64,000 nucleotides of DNA from Mimachlamys varia (Eukaryota; Mollusca; Bivalvia; Pectinida; Pectinidae), in the NCBI GenBank assembly GCA_947623455.1, contig OX392536.1, forward strand, positions 8,117,282-8,181,281, in the 5' to 3' direction. Below are positions 25,686 through 36,259 of the stretch, piece by piece (within the stretch, counting starts at the first letter, position 1; each line of letters opens with the position of its first letter). Below the pieces are notes generated by a model. The model did no database searches. It was not told the origin of the DNA and worked only from the letters and a program-made list of their open reading frames with translations. Both the position numbers and the translations under genes were made by a program.

Positions 25686-26405
25686 ATGATGTTTATTCTT
25701 TCCTTTTTCATCTACTCTCTGGTTCCTGTGGATATACCAATAGTTGGTAAGTAATAAATGTGCTCTTCGTTTTAGTGAATATTTACACTAAACTAACTAT
25801 GTATTTGAACTGATGTTGAAAGCATAGCTAACTTAAATATTTGAGATGGATATAATTGTGGCAATCATCAAAATTTTCACAACGACAACATTCTTAAGGA
25901 GTCAATTTAGAATAGACAACGCTCAATCTTTAAAAACAAAGATTATATTTTTATTATCCAATAAAGTGCTGTAGTACCATATATTAAACAGTGTGTGAAT
26001 TGCAAGACAAATAACCAATAATTAACATATATATTAATCGCTTTCATTTCCGAAACCGAAATCAAATGTCTACTATGGATCATTTCTAAATGTTCTTTGT
26101 ATAAATTGTCTTGTTTAGTCGGTATAACATTTAATTGTGTCAATATATATACGGTGTATTTTCCTTTGACTCTTTGATCTAATTAATATTTGGACATTTG
26201 TTATACATAAACCATCAGCTACTGTGTTGTACTTATCTGTATGTAATGATCAGTTTACATCATTTATAGGACGCTATATACTTCCATGTTGTAATAAAGT
26301 TCACATTTACTTCTATACGAACATTTCTTTTACTACACAAGGTATTTGATCGATTGATTTTTAAATCATTATAGTTGATCAGCAATTGTTAAAATTATTA
26401 CTGAT
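25686..26405 (+). repeat. Array unit 21, intact pair, two-Cys island
   Basis: Signal-like exon 25686-25746 plus GTAAGT; island at 26270 of the Arg-Tyr type. Confidence 0.55.
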
Positions 26406-27120
26406 ATGATGTTTAATCTTTCCTTTTTCATGTCCTCCCTGGTCCCTGTGGTAATATCAATAGGTGGTAAGTAATAATTTATTCTTTTTAGAAGTGATTG
26501 TTTACACCACATTAATTATACATTTCAATTGATGTTGAAAACACATCTCACTTTCATATTTTTTATTAGTACAATTGTATCAATTGTGCTCAGGTTTACA
26601 ACGATCCTTTATAAAATATTTTGATAGCCAATGGAGAGTCTTTAAAAAAAAGAAAACATTTATGATGAGATGAAGTTCTTTTATACTATACATTAAAAAA
26701 ATTTAAACAGTACCTACACGAAAGAAAAAATATTGACAACTATAACATACATCAATAGCTTTCAATTTCCGCAAAAATGATGTTGTCTTCCTTTGTATTA
26801 TTTCTAAATGTTCATAGCTTCAATGGTCTTGTTTGATTAGTATAACAATTAATTGTGTTGATATTTTTATAGTTTATCTTGCTTTGTCCCGATGATCTGA
26901 TCATTATTTGGACATTTGTTATTTAAACAGCCTGTCAGCTACTGTGATGTAGTTATATATGTATGTAATGATCATTTTACGTCATTTACGGGATGCTCCA
27001 TACTTTTTCTTGCAATAAAATTCACATTTACGGACATTTTGTTTGCTGCACAATGAATTTGATCTTATGATTTTTAAATCATTAAAGTGAATATCAGAAA
27101 TTGTTACAATTATTAATGAT
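26406..27120 (+). repeat. Array unit 22, acceptor lost
   Basis: Signal-like exon 26406-26466 plus GTAAGT. The island at 26992 is preceded by GG and is the frameshifted TGC TCC type. Confidence 0.55.
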
Positions 27121-27836
27121 ATGATGTTTATTCTTTCCTTTTTTATCACATCTCTTGTTCCTGTGGATATACCAATAGTTCGTAAGTAATAATTTATTCT
27201 TTTTAGAAGTGATTGTTTTCACTACATTAATTATACATTTCAATTGATGTTGAAATCACATCCCATTTGATTATTTTTTATTAAAACAATTGTATCAATT
27301 GTACTCAGAATAACAAAGATAACATTCTTGATGAAATATTTTAATAACCAACGGAGAGTCTTTAAAAAAGAAAACATGTTCATTTATTATGTGATGAAGT
27401 TTTTTATACCATACATTAAACAGTTTGCTTCCCGAAGAAAAAGTTATAAACAACTATAATATACATCAATAGCTTTCAATTTCGCAAAACATGATAATGT
27501 CTATCTTTTGTATCATTTCAAAATATTCATGGGATAAATGGTTATGTTTATTAGTATAACAATTAATTATGTTGATATGTATATGCTTTATTTTCGTTTG
27601 TCTCAATAATCTAAACATTATTTGGAAATGTGTTATATATATAACCAGCCTATCAGATACTGTGCTGTAGTTATATATGTATGTAATGATCATTTTACAT
27701 CATTATCGGATACTGTATACTTTCTTGTTGCAATAAAGTTCACATTCACCGACATTTCGTTTGCTGTACAATGGATTTGATCCCATGATTTTTATATCAA
27801 TAAAGTTAATTAAAGATTGTAACAATTATTAATGAT
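27121..27836 (+). repeat. Array unit 23, acceptor lost
   Basis: Signal-like exon 27121-27181 ends in C before GTAAGT. The island at 27709 is preceded by CG. Confidence 0.55.
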
Positions 27837-28542
27837 ATGATGTTTATTCTTTCCTTTTTCATCTACTCTCTGGTTCTTGTGGATATACCAATAGTTGGTA
27901 AGTAATAAATGTGTTCTTCGTTTTAGTGAATATTTACACTAAATTAACTTTGCATTTGAACTGATGTTGAAAGCATAGCTTACTTAAATATTTGAGATGG
28001 ATATAATTGTGGCAAACATTAACATTTTCACAACGACAACATATTTAAGGAGTCAATTTAGAATAGCCAACGATCATTCTCTAAAAACAAATAATATATT
28101 TTTATTATGCAATTAAGTGCTGTAGTACCATATATTAAACAGTGTGTGAATTGCAAGACAAATAACAAATTATTAACATATATATTAATCGCTTTCATTT
28201 CCGAAACCAAAATCAAATGTCTACTATGTATCATTTCCAAATGTCTTGTTTAGTCGGTATAACAATTGATTGTGTCAATATATATACGGTGTATTTTCCT
28301 TTGTCTCTTTGATTTGATTAATATTTGGACATTTGTTATATACATACCATCAGCTACCGTGTTGTAGTTATATCTGTATGTAAGGATCAGTTTACATCAT
28401 TTATAGGACGCTATATACTTCCTTGTTGTAATAAAGTTCAAATTTACTTCTATACGAACATTTCTTTTACTACACAAGGTATTTGATCGATTGATTTTTA
28501 GATAATTGTAGTTGATCAGCAATTGTTAAAATTATTACTGAT
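27837..28542 (+). repeat. Array unit 24, intact pair, two-Cys island
   Basis: Signal-like exon 27837-27897 plus GTAAGT; island at 28407 of the Arg-Tyr type. Confidence 0.55.
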
Positions 28543-28709
28543 ATGATGTTTAATATTTCCTTTTTCATGTCCTCCCTGGTTCCTGTGGTAATATCAATAG
28601 ACCGTAAGTAATCATTTATTCTTTTTAGAAGTGATTGTTTACACCACATTAATTATACATTTCAATTGATGTTGAAAACACATCTCACTTTAATATTTTT
28701 GATTAATAC
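28543..28709 (+). repeat. Array unit 25, truncated at array end
   Basis: Signal-like exon 28543-28603 ends in C before GTAAGT. Homology to the other units stops near 28709, about 100 nt into the intron, so no second island follows. Confidence 0.55.
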
Positions 28710-28715
28710 ATTTGT

Positions 28716-28865
28716 CATACCTAGGAATAGTGCCTGTGCTACTCGGGCCGCGTGTCTGCTATCAGGTCTGCGTTGACTTTGACTTTGTGGTTCGTTTGAT
28801 TGCCGTGTTACGGGTGCTGATATCTTGACTGCTATTGTATCATTTTGGTCCAAAGTGTTCTCCAT
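28716..28865 (-). CDS. Possible antisense first coding exon
   Basis: On the minus strand an ATG at 28865 opens a 50-codon frame beginning MENTLDQNDT, polar and rich in Gln, Arg and Ser, ending at a donor CTAG|GTATGA at 28715. Base composition is much richer in GC than the flanks. The donor lies at the right border of the tandem array, so any downstream exons would be inside or beyond the array. No partner exon was found. It could instead be a remnant of a duplicated gene. I do not recognise the protein. Confidence 0.3.
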
Positions 28866-29623
28866 TTAAATACAGAGAGAATTATAATGAACTCATAAAA
28901 CCATCATGACGTTCAGAATTGAAAGCTTGTAAATATTTTAACTCACATACCCGCAGGGCAAATGAAATCATGCAAAGGCGCAGCGTCCAATGTCCGCCGT
29001 CTTTCCGTCAACTTATAAATTCCGTATGTATAGTAGTTCTGACTCCAAAGGGCTTGAGGGACGGTCCCCAATAATGGGAAATATCGCAATCTCTTAAAAA
29101 TCCCTATTTCATTTATTTTTTAATGAAAGGATTTGTCCTATATTCTATGTGAACCCACCTTTGATGAAGGGAAAGTTATTCCGTATAAATGTCTCACATT
29201 TGTAGTCCATATCTGGTATGAAATTTCCTTAGATGAAAGAAAACCAAATTTGTTTGAGGCAGGCCTTCCAGTGGCAAGAGGGAGGAGGCTAAATAGGGAA
29301 AATATTCAAAAATCCGATGGGGATTCAATTTTGGTATGAATAGTGGATCTGACTCCCTCCCCTTGCAACTGAGGGGAGTGGTCCCCTAATTGAAACTTAT
29401 TATCTTTTTATGATTTTCTGAAGGAATGGCAGGAATATGTCTAAATTTCTCCATGACAGAATTGAAACAACTGCTTTCAGGTGAGCAATTAACGCCCTCA
29501 AGGCCTCTTGTTCCTTTTAACCGTTCATATGGGGTTTGTTTTCTACCTTTTCTATCGACTTTTATTTTCAAATTTGCTGTACCCTCTACTGAAATGTGTT
29601 GATCTTTATGTTTTTTGTTCTAG
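28866..29623. other. Intron end, dispersed-repeat-like DNA
   Basis: Sequence of mixed composition with near-repeats of GACTCC...CTTG around 29040-29070 and 29348-29375, resembling a dispersed repeat. No coding segment is supported. It ends in TTTTTTGTTCTAG, the acceptor of the next exon. Confidence 0.4.
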
Positions 29624-29935
29624 GTGACATAAAAACATATTTGGCAGTGTTCAATGGGCCCCAGGAGTTTTATCGACACGTACGCGTTGTTTTTACCGGC
29701 AAAGAAGGAGCCGGAAAGACAACAGTTTGTCGACGATTGCAGAATAAGTATGTGAACCTTAAGTTGCGCAAACCAACAGTAGGAGCCATTTTACACCCAC
29801 ACTGGTTCTCCGTAGACCGGCATCGTAACTCCTGGAGTCATAACGATGATAGGTCATCTAGGGACGTACTAAAAAAACGTTTGGGTGCAATTTTTGAGAG
29901 AGTAAGGACAACGGAAGAACGCCGTCCACAAAGAG
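29624..29935 (+). CDS. Roc GTPase exon with P-loop
   Basis: Acceptor TTTTTTGTTCTAG, donor AAGAG|GTAATG, phase 1 at both ends, 104 residues. It encodes the start of a Ras-like GTPase domain: a beta strand (RVVFT) followed by the Walker A/G1 loop GKEGAGKTT (29698-29724), which binds the nucleotide phosphates. In ROCO proteins the Roc domain acts as a molecular switch coupled to the COR dimerisation domain; animal members include LRRK2 and MASL1 relatives, and molluscs carry many. Upstream residues come from the start exon at 3024 if the model is right. No leucine-rich repeats or ankyrins are visible on the N-terminal side. Confidence 0.8.
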
Positions 29936-30064
29936 GTAATGTTATTTTCAAGGTATTTAACATCAAGGTAATGGCTACCTTATATGTATATAGGAAATCG
30001 TTCAATAATCTTAATATAATAACTTTTTTAAAACGTCAATCTTACATTTTATTATACATTGCAG
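29936..30064 (+). other. Short in-frame intron of Roc gene
   Basis: 129 nt, GTAATG to TTGCAG, AT-rich. It has no stop in the host frame and is a multiple of three, so retention would add 43 residues rather than break the protein. The added stretch would be hydrophobic and sit between switch regions, so the spliced form is more likely functional. Confidence 0.65.
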
Positions 30065-30322
30065 TTGGATTACAAGACACCACAGCAGAACATGAAAAGT
30101 ATGTGCCGAAAAGTCTAGAACCAACCATTCAAAGATTAGACGAAGTCAATGCTGTCCGAGATGATTCACGTCAAGCCGACCCTGATGTGGCGTTCATATC
30201 GCTCTGGGACATGGGGGGTCACACCTCCTTTCAAGCCTCACACAATGTGTTTGTTTCCTCTCACGGCGTGTACCTTGTTGTGTTTAGGTTGCCTGAATTC
30301 CTCAACGACAGAATGGAAACAT
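30065..30322 (+). CDS. Roc GTPase exon with WDMGGH switch
   Basis: Acceptor TACATTGCAG, donor ACAT|GTAAGT, phases 1 and 1, 86 residues. It carries the G3 motif WDMGGH (30205-30222), following a hydrophobic strand (VAFISL), equivalent to DxxG of Ras and close to the WDxxGQ of Roc domains. His stands in place of the usual Gln, which is common among ROCO proteins and lowers intrinsic GTPase activity in Ras-like proteins generally. The following strand VYLVVFRL is the next core beta strand. The phase sum with neighbouring exons is consistent. Confidence 0.8.
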
Positions 30323-32579
30323 GTAAGTAAATTTACATCATGTATTTTTTTCTTTATGTTAAGTAAAATTTATATAGAAATTGTGTAATTTCATAAGATA
30401 GATATGACTTGTTATTTAATTCGCTTTGGCATAGACACTTCGAGCAATCTAAGATACTTTGTAGAAAATCTGTATTAGTATTACGGTTCTATTATAATTA
30501 CTTGAAAAAAACAATCTTTGTTTTTATTCATTTAAGTGTAAAGTATAGACCTCTTAATTTCGTTTGATTAAGCTACAGCTTAAGGATGGGATTAATGCAT
30601 TTAAAACAGTCAGAAGTCGGGAACGTCATGCTACATATTAGTTGCAAAAACGCTTCATCTTAAGATACTTATAGTATAAAATACTTTAACTTTCCCTTAC
30701 ATGATACTTAGATGAATTCATGTTGTCTTATTGGTTACACCATTGTTGTGTAGGGTGCAAACATGACATACACATAATTCGTTAATATGATGTTTATTTG
30801 CTATAACAGATAAAACTTATAAATAAAAATAGCAAATATAATCAATCACACTTTGCTCACATTATGAAATAATAGACATATTACAATGACGAAATATAAT
30901 GAACAGCTTAAAATAATCTTGTTCAACTTACTACAAAATACTTACAAGGAACACCCAGAGAAAGTTGGCGAATGGATCATTCTCCTGATAGTTATGTGTG
31001 TCACCATCGAGAGATTAATTCAGCATATTGATGGGATCAAAGGTTTTCAAACTTTTAGAAGCCTGAAACATCAATCGTATTATCTCTATTGTTTATTTAC
31101 AGGTGTTGGTGGCAAACTCGATTCTATCGAAGATTCTAATGCATGTAGTCTTAAGCACTTTAACTTTATCTTACATATTAAGTTATTGGTTTTCTACCAC
31201 AATACCCCGTGTTATTCCACTCTCAGACCATTGTATAAACGTGCTTACTGTTGGATAAATATATGTGATATACCACTAGTGGAAAATGACCTTCCGGAGT
31301 TTTGATTGTTTGAGAAGTTGAACTTTGACCGGAAATCACGGTTGTTGACGTCGTCATCGATTGTTGACGACGTCACAACCTGGCGGAAATATATGCGAGA
31401 TGAAGCGTTTTCGCGCAAATAGTCCACAGTTCACTCCAAAATTCAACACTGAAACTGCCGATTTAATATTGTGGTAGAAACAGGTCACACGACTCGTGTC
31501 TATTGTAATGCTCGTGTCTATTGTAACTTTAAAAAAATAATTAACTCGAGTGAAATAAATTCCATATCCAACAACCACTCGCTGTGTAACCTCTATATAT
31601 CAAATGCAAACACAGGATTTAGAGGAATTTTTTTTCAATTACTAATTGAGTCTGCATTAAGATGAAAAGTGCGATACATACATATACTGTAATTGGTTCA
31701 TGTAGCACATTTTCCATGAAGTCGACGTGATAATGATTTATAACCTAATCGTAATAGTGTAGTCAAATCACATTTCTCTATGACACTTCACATGTACATA
31801 CCCGTATTTGGGAAACATAAACCTTAGACAGGTAACAAGTACTGTTTTTTCTGAAACGTCAGTAACCTATGGCGTCATCACCTTATGCAGTGTAACACGT
31901 ATAACGTCATCACTTTCGTCGCACACTGCATCTGTCATCGGTAAACACTGCAGGAACAAAATCGGTGATATACACCACTATTATAAAGAAACACTGTTTT
32001 AACTGTCAAAAAGCCTAGTCGATTCGGAGAGGGTGATGTTCAACTTATACCATTATCGATAATGTCCACTTGTTAAACGTTATGATCTACCTGGTTAGTT
32101 CCGAATTATGACCAGCATGTGTAAACACTGGTGGTCAAATGGTTTTTAATATTTTAAACATAATATTGGTGTACATACACAATCATGTACTTATGTAATA
32201 CTGGTAAACAAGGCTGTAAAAATGATTGATTTTTGTTGGGCTTTAATTTCGTGGATTTCTTTCTCGTTATGACATGAATTCAAAGATAAATATATATTAT
32301 TCTAAATATGTGTGTTAGTTCATTGACATCTGACTTCGTTGATATAAATGTACCAACGAAATAAACGAAAATGAAATCAGGACGAAAATAAATGAGTTTA
32401 CAGTACTTTTTAAGTATGTATCCACTTGTATTATAAAAGTACATTAACAGGTATCACATTGACACAGTATGTCACCTTTCCCTCTGAGAAATAGTATTAC
32501 ATATGATAGAGAGATATACATCCAATGACTATGTGTAATAATCGTGCTTTACGTAATGAGTTCCGCTTTCTGTGTACAG
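30323..32579. other. Intron of Roc gene
   Basis: AT-rich, 2.26 kb, no transposon end recognised. A 139-codon open frame near 30886-31305 has no family match and no good splice pair, so I treat it as chance. A CRE-like palindrome is listed separately. The intron ends CTTTCTGTGTACAG. Confidence 0.5.
31341..31379. promoter_or_regulatory. CRE-like imperfect palindrome
   Basis: Two inverted arms (31341-31356 and 31365-31379) each contain TGACG/CGTCA cores, GTTGTTGACGTCGTCA and its near-inverse. These resemble binding sites of CREB/ATF bZIP factors. Lying in an intron it could be an enhancer or the end of an old palindromic element; function is not shown. Confidence 0.3.
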
Positions 32580-32713
32580 ATAGACTAAAGAAGTGGATAC
32601 GGATGATTGGAACGTATTCTTCAGGAGAACTGAATACCGCAAGGATGATGACCCATCATCCGCCATTGATATTCATCGGAACCTTTCTTGATGAATTAAA
32701 GAAAATGTACAAA
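32580..32713 (+). CDS. Roc GTPase exon, G4-like region
   Basis: Acceptor TGTGTACAG, donor AAA|GTGAGT, entering in phase 1 and leaving in phase 0, about 45 residues. Reads RLKKWIRMIGTYS, a helix typical of the Roc fold, then PPLIFIGTFLDELKK, a hydrophobic strand followed by T-x-x-D in the place of the G4 base-recognition motif (usually NKxD or THxD). The intron after this exon is 17.4 kb and filled with nested transposons. Confidence 0.75.
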
Positions 32714-33673
32714 GTGAGTGTTCGAACTATCAGTATTGGTGTATGACGTTTTTCTTTGTTTCTGATGAATTTAATACACGTTGTAATTGATTGAAGGATA
32801 GTACATGTAATTTGAGAAAAAAATTCAATTATTCTTTTATTTAATGTATATATCGATTTGTGTCCGTAATGTCAATATTACACTTTACCTCTTTTGATGT
32901 TATAATAGCAACATTGCTAGAAATCATTCAAAAACCTGATATTTGATTAAAAGTGTACCATCGTGCAATTGGTTCAGCTAATAACTCTGCGTCACCCGAG
33001 GTGATCGCATGTCCACTCTATACAGGTATTTTTTCACACATTGATTCACCTCAGATGAAAACATTAGATCGAATTTCGTTTGCTGGTCATATGTTAGTCT
33101 AAACAAAACATGATTGGTAGTTATTTGTAATCTAAAAATATCTTAAAAGGAAATGATAAGACCTGCCGACCTTTCCAAACACAAATCTAAACATACGTCG
33201 TGTGAGAACCATGTCGATTTTAACGAAAATTATCTGTTTAAATAACTAACTTAAGCAATATTTTTTCCCATTGCATTAGAAAATAATATTGCTTAAATGA
33301 TTAAAAACAAACGATAGTTCCATGTATCTCTGTGGAAATAAAAAGGGCATGTTATTGGATGGTATCGTCCAGACAGCATGGGGACTGAAATCGGTAAATA
33401 CTTTTCGTTATTGTGGTTAATAAATGAAGATGACTGATTTATGTATATTCAGCACTGTTTTCGTTGTGAAAAGTATTTGATTATTGATAAAAATGAAATA
33501 TTTTGCATTTCTGGTTGTAACTGTCTCTATTATTTCGCCGGACGACTTACGATGCATGTGTCTGTCAAGTGATCGTAATTGACACAGCACAATATCATTA
33601 CGCTAACAGTATACAACAAAATGGTATGCAACTTGATTTACATTACTGTCTCATTATCAAAGACGAAGTACTT
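32714..33673. other. Intron left of the gypsy element
   Basis: No gene, SINE or transposon end recognised; AT-rich with short chance frames. Confidence 0.5.
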
Positions 33674-34228
33674 TGTGTAGCCTTCCTCATGAATGCAACC
33701 ATCACTAGGACGCTAGGGTGTCGTTCATCGTCATTTATTAATCCTATATCTTACGAATGAAGCCTAAAATTACAATTGATAGAATGATTTAGTCCATGGA
33801 CATATAAATTATTGTAGGATTAAATATGTTATTAACTTACATATGTTATTAACAACTATACAAAATAAGGATAAGATAAATGAATGACTTATAATGATAT
33901 TAGAATATCACAATACAGTACGTACAGTCTGTCTTACCAGGACTCAGTTAGATGTCCGGCTATATATGCTACCCTAGCTGCAAGTGATGGGAATAGAGAT
34001 TGAGGTGCTTGAGGAAATGTAACTGCGCATGAGCCTAGGAGAATACTTCAAGAGGCATGCACAGTCACAGGTGCTCCATGCATGTCGATACATTCCACTC
34101 TCACTCAGGTGTGACATATACATATGTAAACATATACAATTGTACATGTGGACAGACTAGGCCAGGACTATGTATTGAGTAATACTGAGTAATACTCAGC
34201 ATGTACAACTATGAACACACAGTCTACA
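33674..34228 (-). repeat. 3' LTR of gypsy element (left on + strand)
   Basis: In element orientation it begins TGTAGACTG and ends CTACACA. It aligns along its length with 49477-49979, with scattered substitutions and a stretch around 34065-34100 missing from the other copy, indicating a not very recent insertion. Confidence 0.8.
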
Positions 34229-34243
34229 TACTCCCCTGCTGAG
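34229..34243 (-). promoter_or_regulatory. Polypurine tract
   Basis: On the minus strand AGCAGGGGAGTA sits directly upstream of the 3' LTR, where plus-strand DNA synthesis is primed in LTR retroelements. Confidence 0.55.
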
Positions 34244-34385
34244 TGAAATGACTCCGGGCAATTCCGATTTTAATAAACTGTGTCAATAGATGGATCGAAT
34301 TTAGAACCCCGTTCCTGCGGAGCTGATGGATTCCCATTTCGCTCCTGGCGATGCCTTCGTCGCCTCGGGGTTGTGGTGATCTCAT

Positions 34386-34888
34386 AATAATAATAAATAA
34401 TATACAATATTTGATATAGCGCCCTATCTAGCTAACATAAGCCACTTTAAAGCGCTTTACAGGATATAGATATACAATTCTTATACAATCAATACAATTA
34501 ACACATACAGTTCTATCATATACAATTCTGAGGAGTTCGCAAGAGCTGCCTTATCGGGCGCTAACTACTTGTCCTATACCACCTGGCTAATATCTCCATA
34601 TGTGTGTGTGTATGTATACATGTGTGCTGGAGATGAATTGTGTTCTGTTTGTAGTGGGACCGTGTTTCCAACGGCACCTTTTATAGTGCCATCACACTTG
34701 AATGCTACATCACAGACACTGCAACATCCACCCCAGACCATTTTATACTCCACCTTGGTTGTTGGAGTTGTGTGGTCAGGAGAAAAACACTTTCTCTGAA
34801 TGTTCCATGCGTATGACGATTACGGGGATCGAACCCCGGCCGCCTGCATGGAAGGCCGGAGTGTTAACCACTCGACCAATCCGCCCAT
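34386..34888 (-). mobile_element. tRNA-derived SINE, minus strand
   Basis: Minus strand starts ATGGGCGGATTGGTCGAGTG with an RNA polymerase III A box (34868-34878) and a B box GGTTCGATCCC (34825-34835), continues into an unrelated body and ends in a run of AAT/ATT repeats, the usual tail left by a LINE-driven insertion. A second full-length copy lies at 59893-60424 on the plus strand. The 70-100-codon frames in both copies are by-products. It sits in the 3' non-coding part of the gypsy element. Confidence 0.8.
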
Positions 34889-35065
34889 CATCAGACTCCG
34901 AATCTGAGGCTGAGGATGCTGACCCTTGCCTGGTATGAGCATGGGGAACTGGCTTTTACACTGCTTCCCTTACGGTTTTGCAGTTTAGAGGCATCTTTCA
35001 CAGGAATTGTGTTGAATGGGAGGAACATGTTTCTGTGTCTGTAGGTCACTTACCAGATTCCAGCT

Positions 35066-36259
35066 TCACCTCATACACAGGAATATCACTATTTTAGAAA
35101 CCAAATAGGGTTCCCGATCCAATCGATCCGCCAGTTTGTGTTTCCGTTTGAGGGCGACCTTTCTTACAAGGACTCTATCGCCAACCTCAAGCCTTGACTC
35201 ATGTATATACCGATCATAACGGTGCTTATTCTGAGCAGCTTGTTTGGACGCCTCAGACTGGGATGCTTTATAAGCATACTCCATCCTTGTTCGCAGCTTG
35301 CTAACATAGGAGGAGTGGTCCTCTGCTCCCTGTTGACAAGTGTCAGTACCGTACATAAGATAGTGTGGTGAAAAGCCGGTGGCACCACTCTCAGTGGCGT
35401 TATACGCCTGGACCAGTGGTGTTATGTAAGACTTCCAGGCAGTTTTCTTGTCATCCTCTAGAGTTATATTGAACCGTTCAGCCGAGCCATTCCCCATAGG
35501 GTGGTAAGGAGTAGTCCTGGTCTTCTTAACCCCTGCTAATTTGCAGAGTTCTGAAATAACTTTGGACCCAAAGTTACGACCCTGATCACTGTGCAATCTT
35601 TCGGGAAACTGTAGAACACAATGAAATGCTCGTACAGCGCTTTAGCAGTTGTACTTGCTTTTTGGTTGTGACATATTGAGCATATTTCGTAAAGTGATCA
35701 GTAATGACTAATACATCCTCGTAGCCACCTTTGGACTTATCCACCCCTAGAAAGTCTATACAGACTAATTCAATAGGTCTGGATGTCTCAATAGGAATCG
35801 ACTCAGCGACAGGTTTGACTGGTGTCTTACGCAGTACACAGCGCTCACAAATCTAAATCTTTTTCTCAACATCCTTCACTAGGCCTGGCCAATAGAAACG
35901 CTGTCGTGCCAACAAGAGTGTTCATTCTTTCCCTTGAACCCCATCATGGAGACTCAACTTATTCCAAGCTCTCATCAGTTTCTAGACATATGGGGATTCA
36001 CTTTTGAGCGTTTTCCCCTGGGATGAAAACCGGTTCTCAAGAGCTCTGAAACTCTCGCTATGTCTAGATCATTCTTTTGTTCTTTCTGCCAATTAACCGC
36101 ACCTAGTGTATCAGATAAAACTGCACACTCACTGGCCACATGAGGCACAGCTTCACCTACTACACAATCCATCAGTGGGGCTACAGTAACAGCAGAGTGG
36201 CAAATAGTCTTGATAACATCCGGATTCATTTTTAGACATGCGTTAGAGACCATCCCCAT
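35066..36259 (-). pseudogene. Gypsy integrase, decayed
   Basis: Minus strand, from the linker after RNase H to the C-terminal domain. A degenerate zinc-binding region reads RFYWPGLVKDV then ICERC (about 35830-35900) with an in-frame stop between. The DDE core is visible: Asp in CIDFLG (about 35755), Asp in HSDQGRNFG (start of the open frame near 35596) and Glu in GSAERFN downstream. The chromodomain-like tail (VGDRVLVRK) is present up to about 35160. At least one stop and one frame change separate the core halves. It joined cDNA to host DNA in the live element. Confidence 0.75.

Larger units (their letters stand above)
3900..28709 (+). repeat. Tandem array of ~720-bp units with exon-like islands
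   Basis: About 25 head-to-tail copies follow one another. The basic period is 706-728 bp (starts 8055, 8774, 11293, 12013, 12741, 13460 and so on); every few units there is a longer one of about 1.05-1.08 kb. Two islands are better conserved than the rest of the unit: (1) ATGATGTTT..., 61 nt without internal stops, ending in GTAAGT; (2) TTTATAG followed by a short cysteine-containing frame. The DNA between them varies by indels. Units at the left edge are the most diverged and those in the middle are nearly identical, which suggests recent homogenisation. All copies are sense to the host GTPase gene and lie in its first coding intron. Whether the islands are real exons or fossils of a gene amplified as satellite DNA cannot be settled from sequence alone. 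Confidence 0.85.

Noticed and set aside
3900..28709. CRISPR array
   Set aside because: The repeats are about 720 bp with no short direct-repeat/spacer alternation; the context is eukaryotic.
30886..31305. 139-codon frame as a separate gene or Roc exon
   Set aside because: No family resemblance, AT-driven composition, and skipping it keeps the Roc exon phases consistent.
33672..33675. TTTG as the gypsy target duplication
   Set aside because: It matches only if the LTR edge is moved 2 bp inward from the TG...CA boundary; 5-bp flanks do not match.
34801..34888. Functional tRNA gene
   Set aside because: A and B boxes are present, but the sequence continues into a SINE body and tail, and no proper cloverleaf end or terminator is seen.
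34569..34938. Coding frames of 70-107 codons at 34569-34938 and 59891-60224
   Set aside because: They are translations of the tRNA-SINE and occur in both copies.
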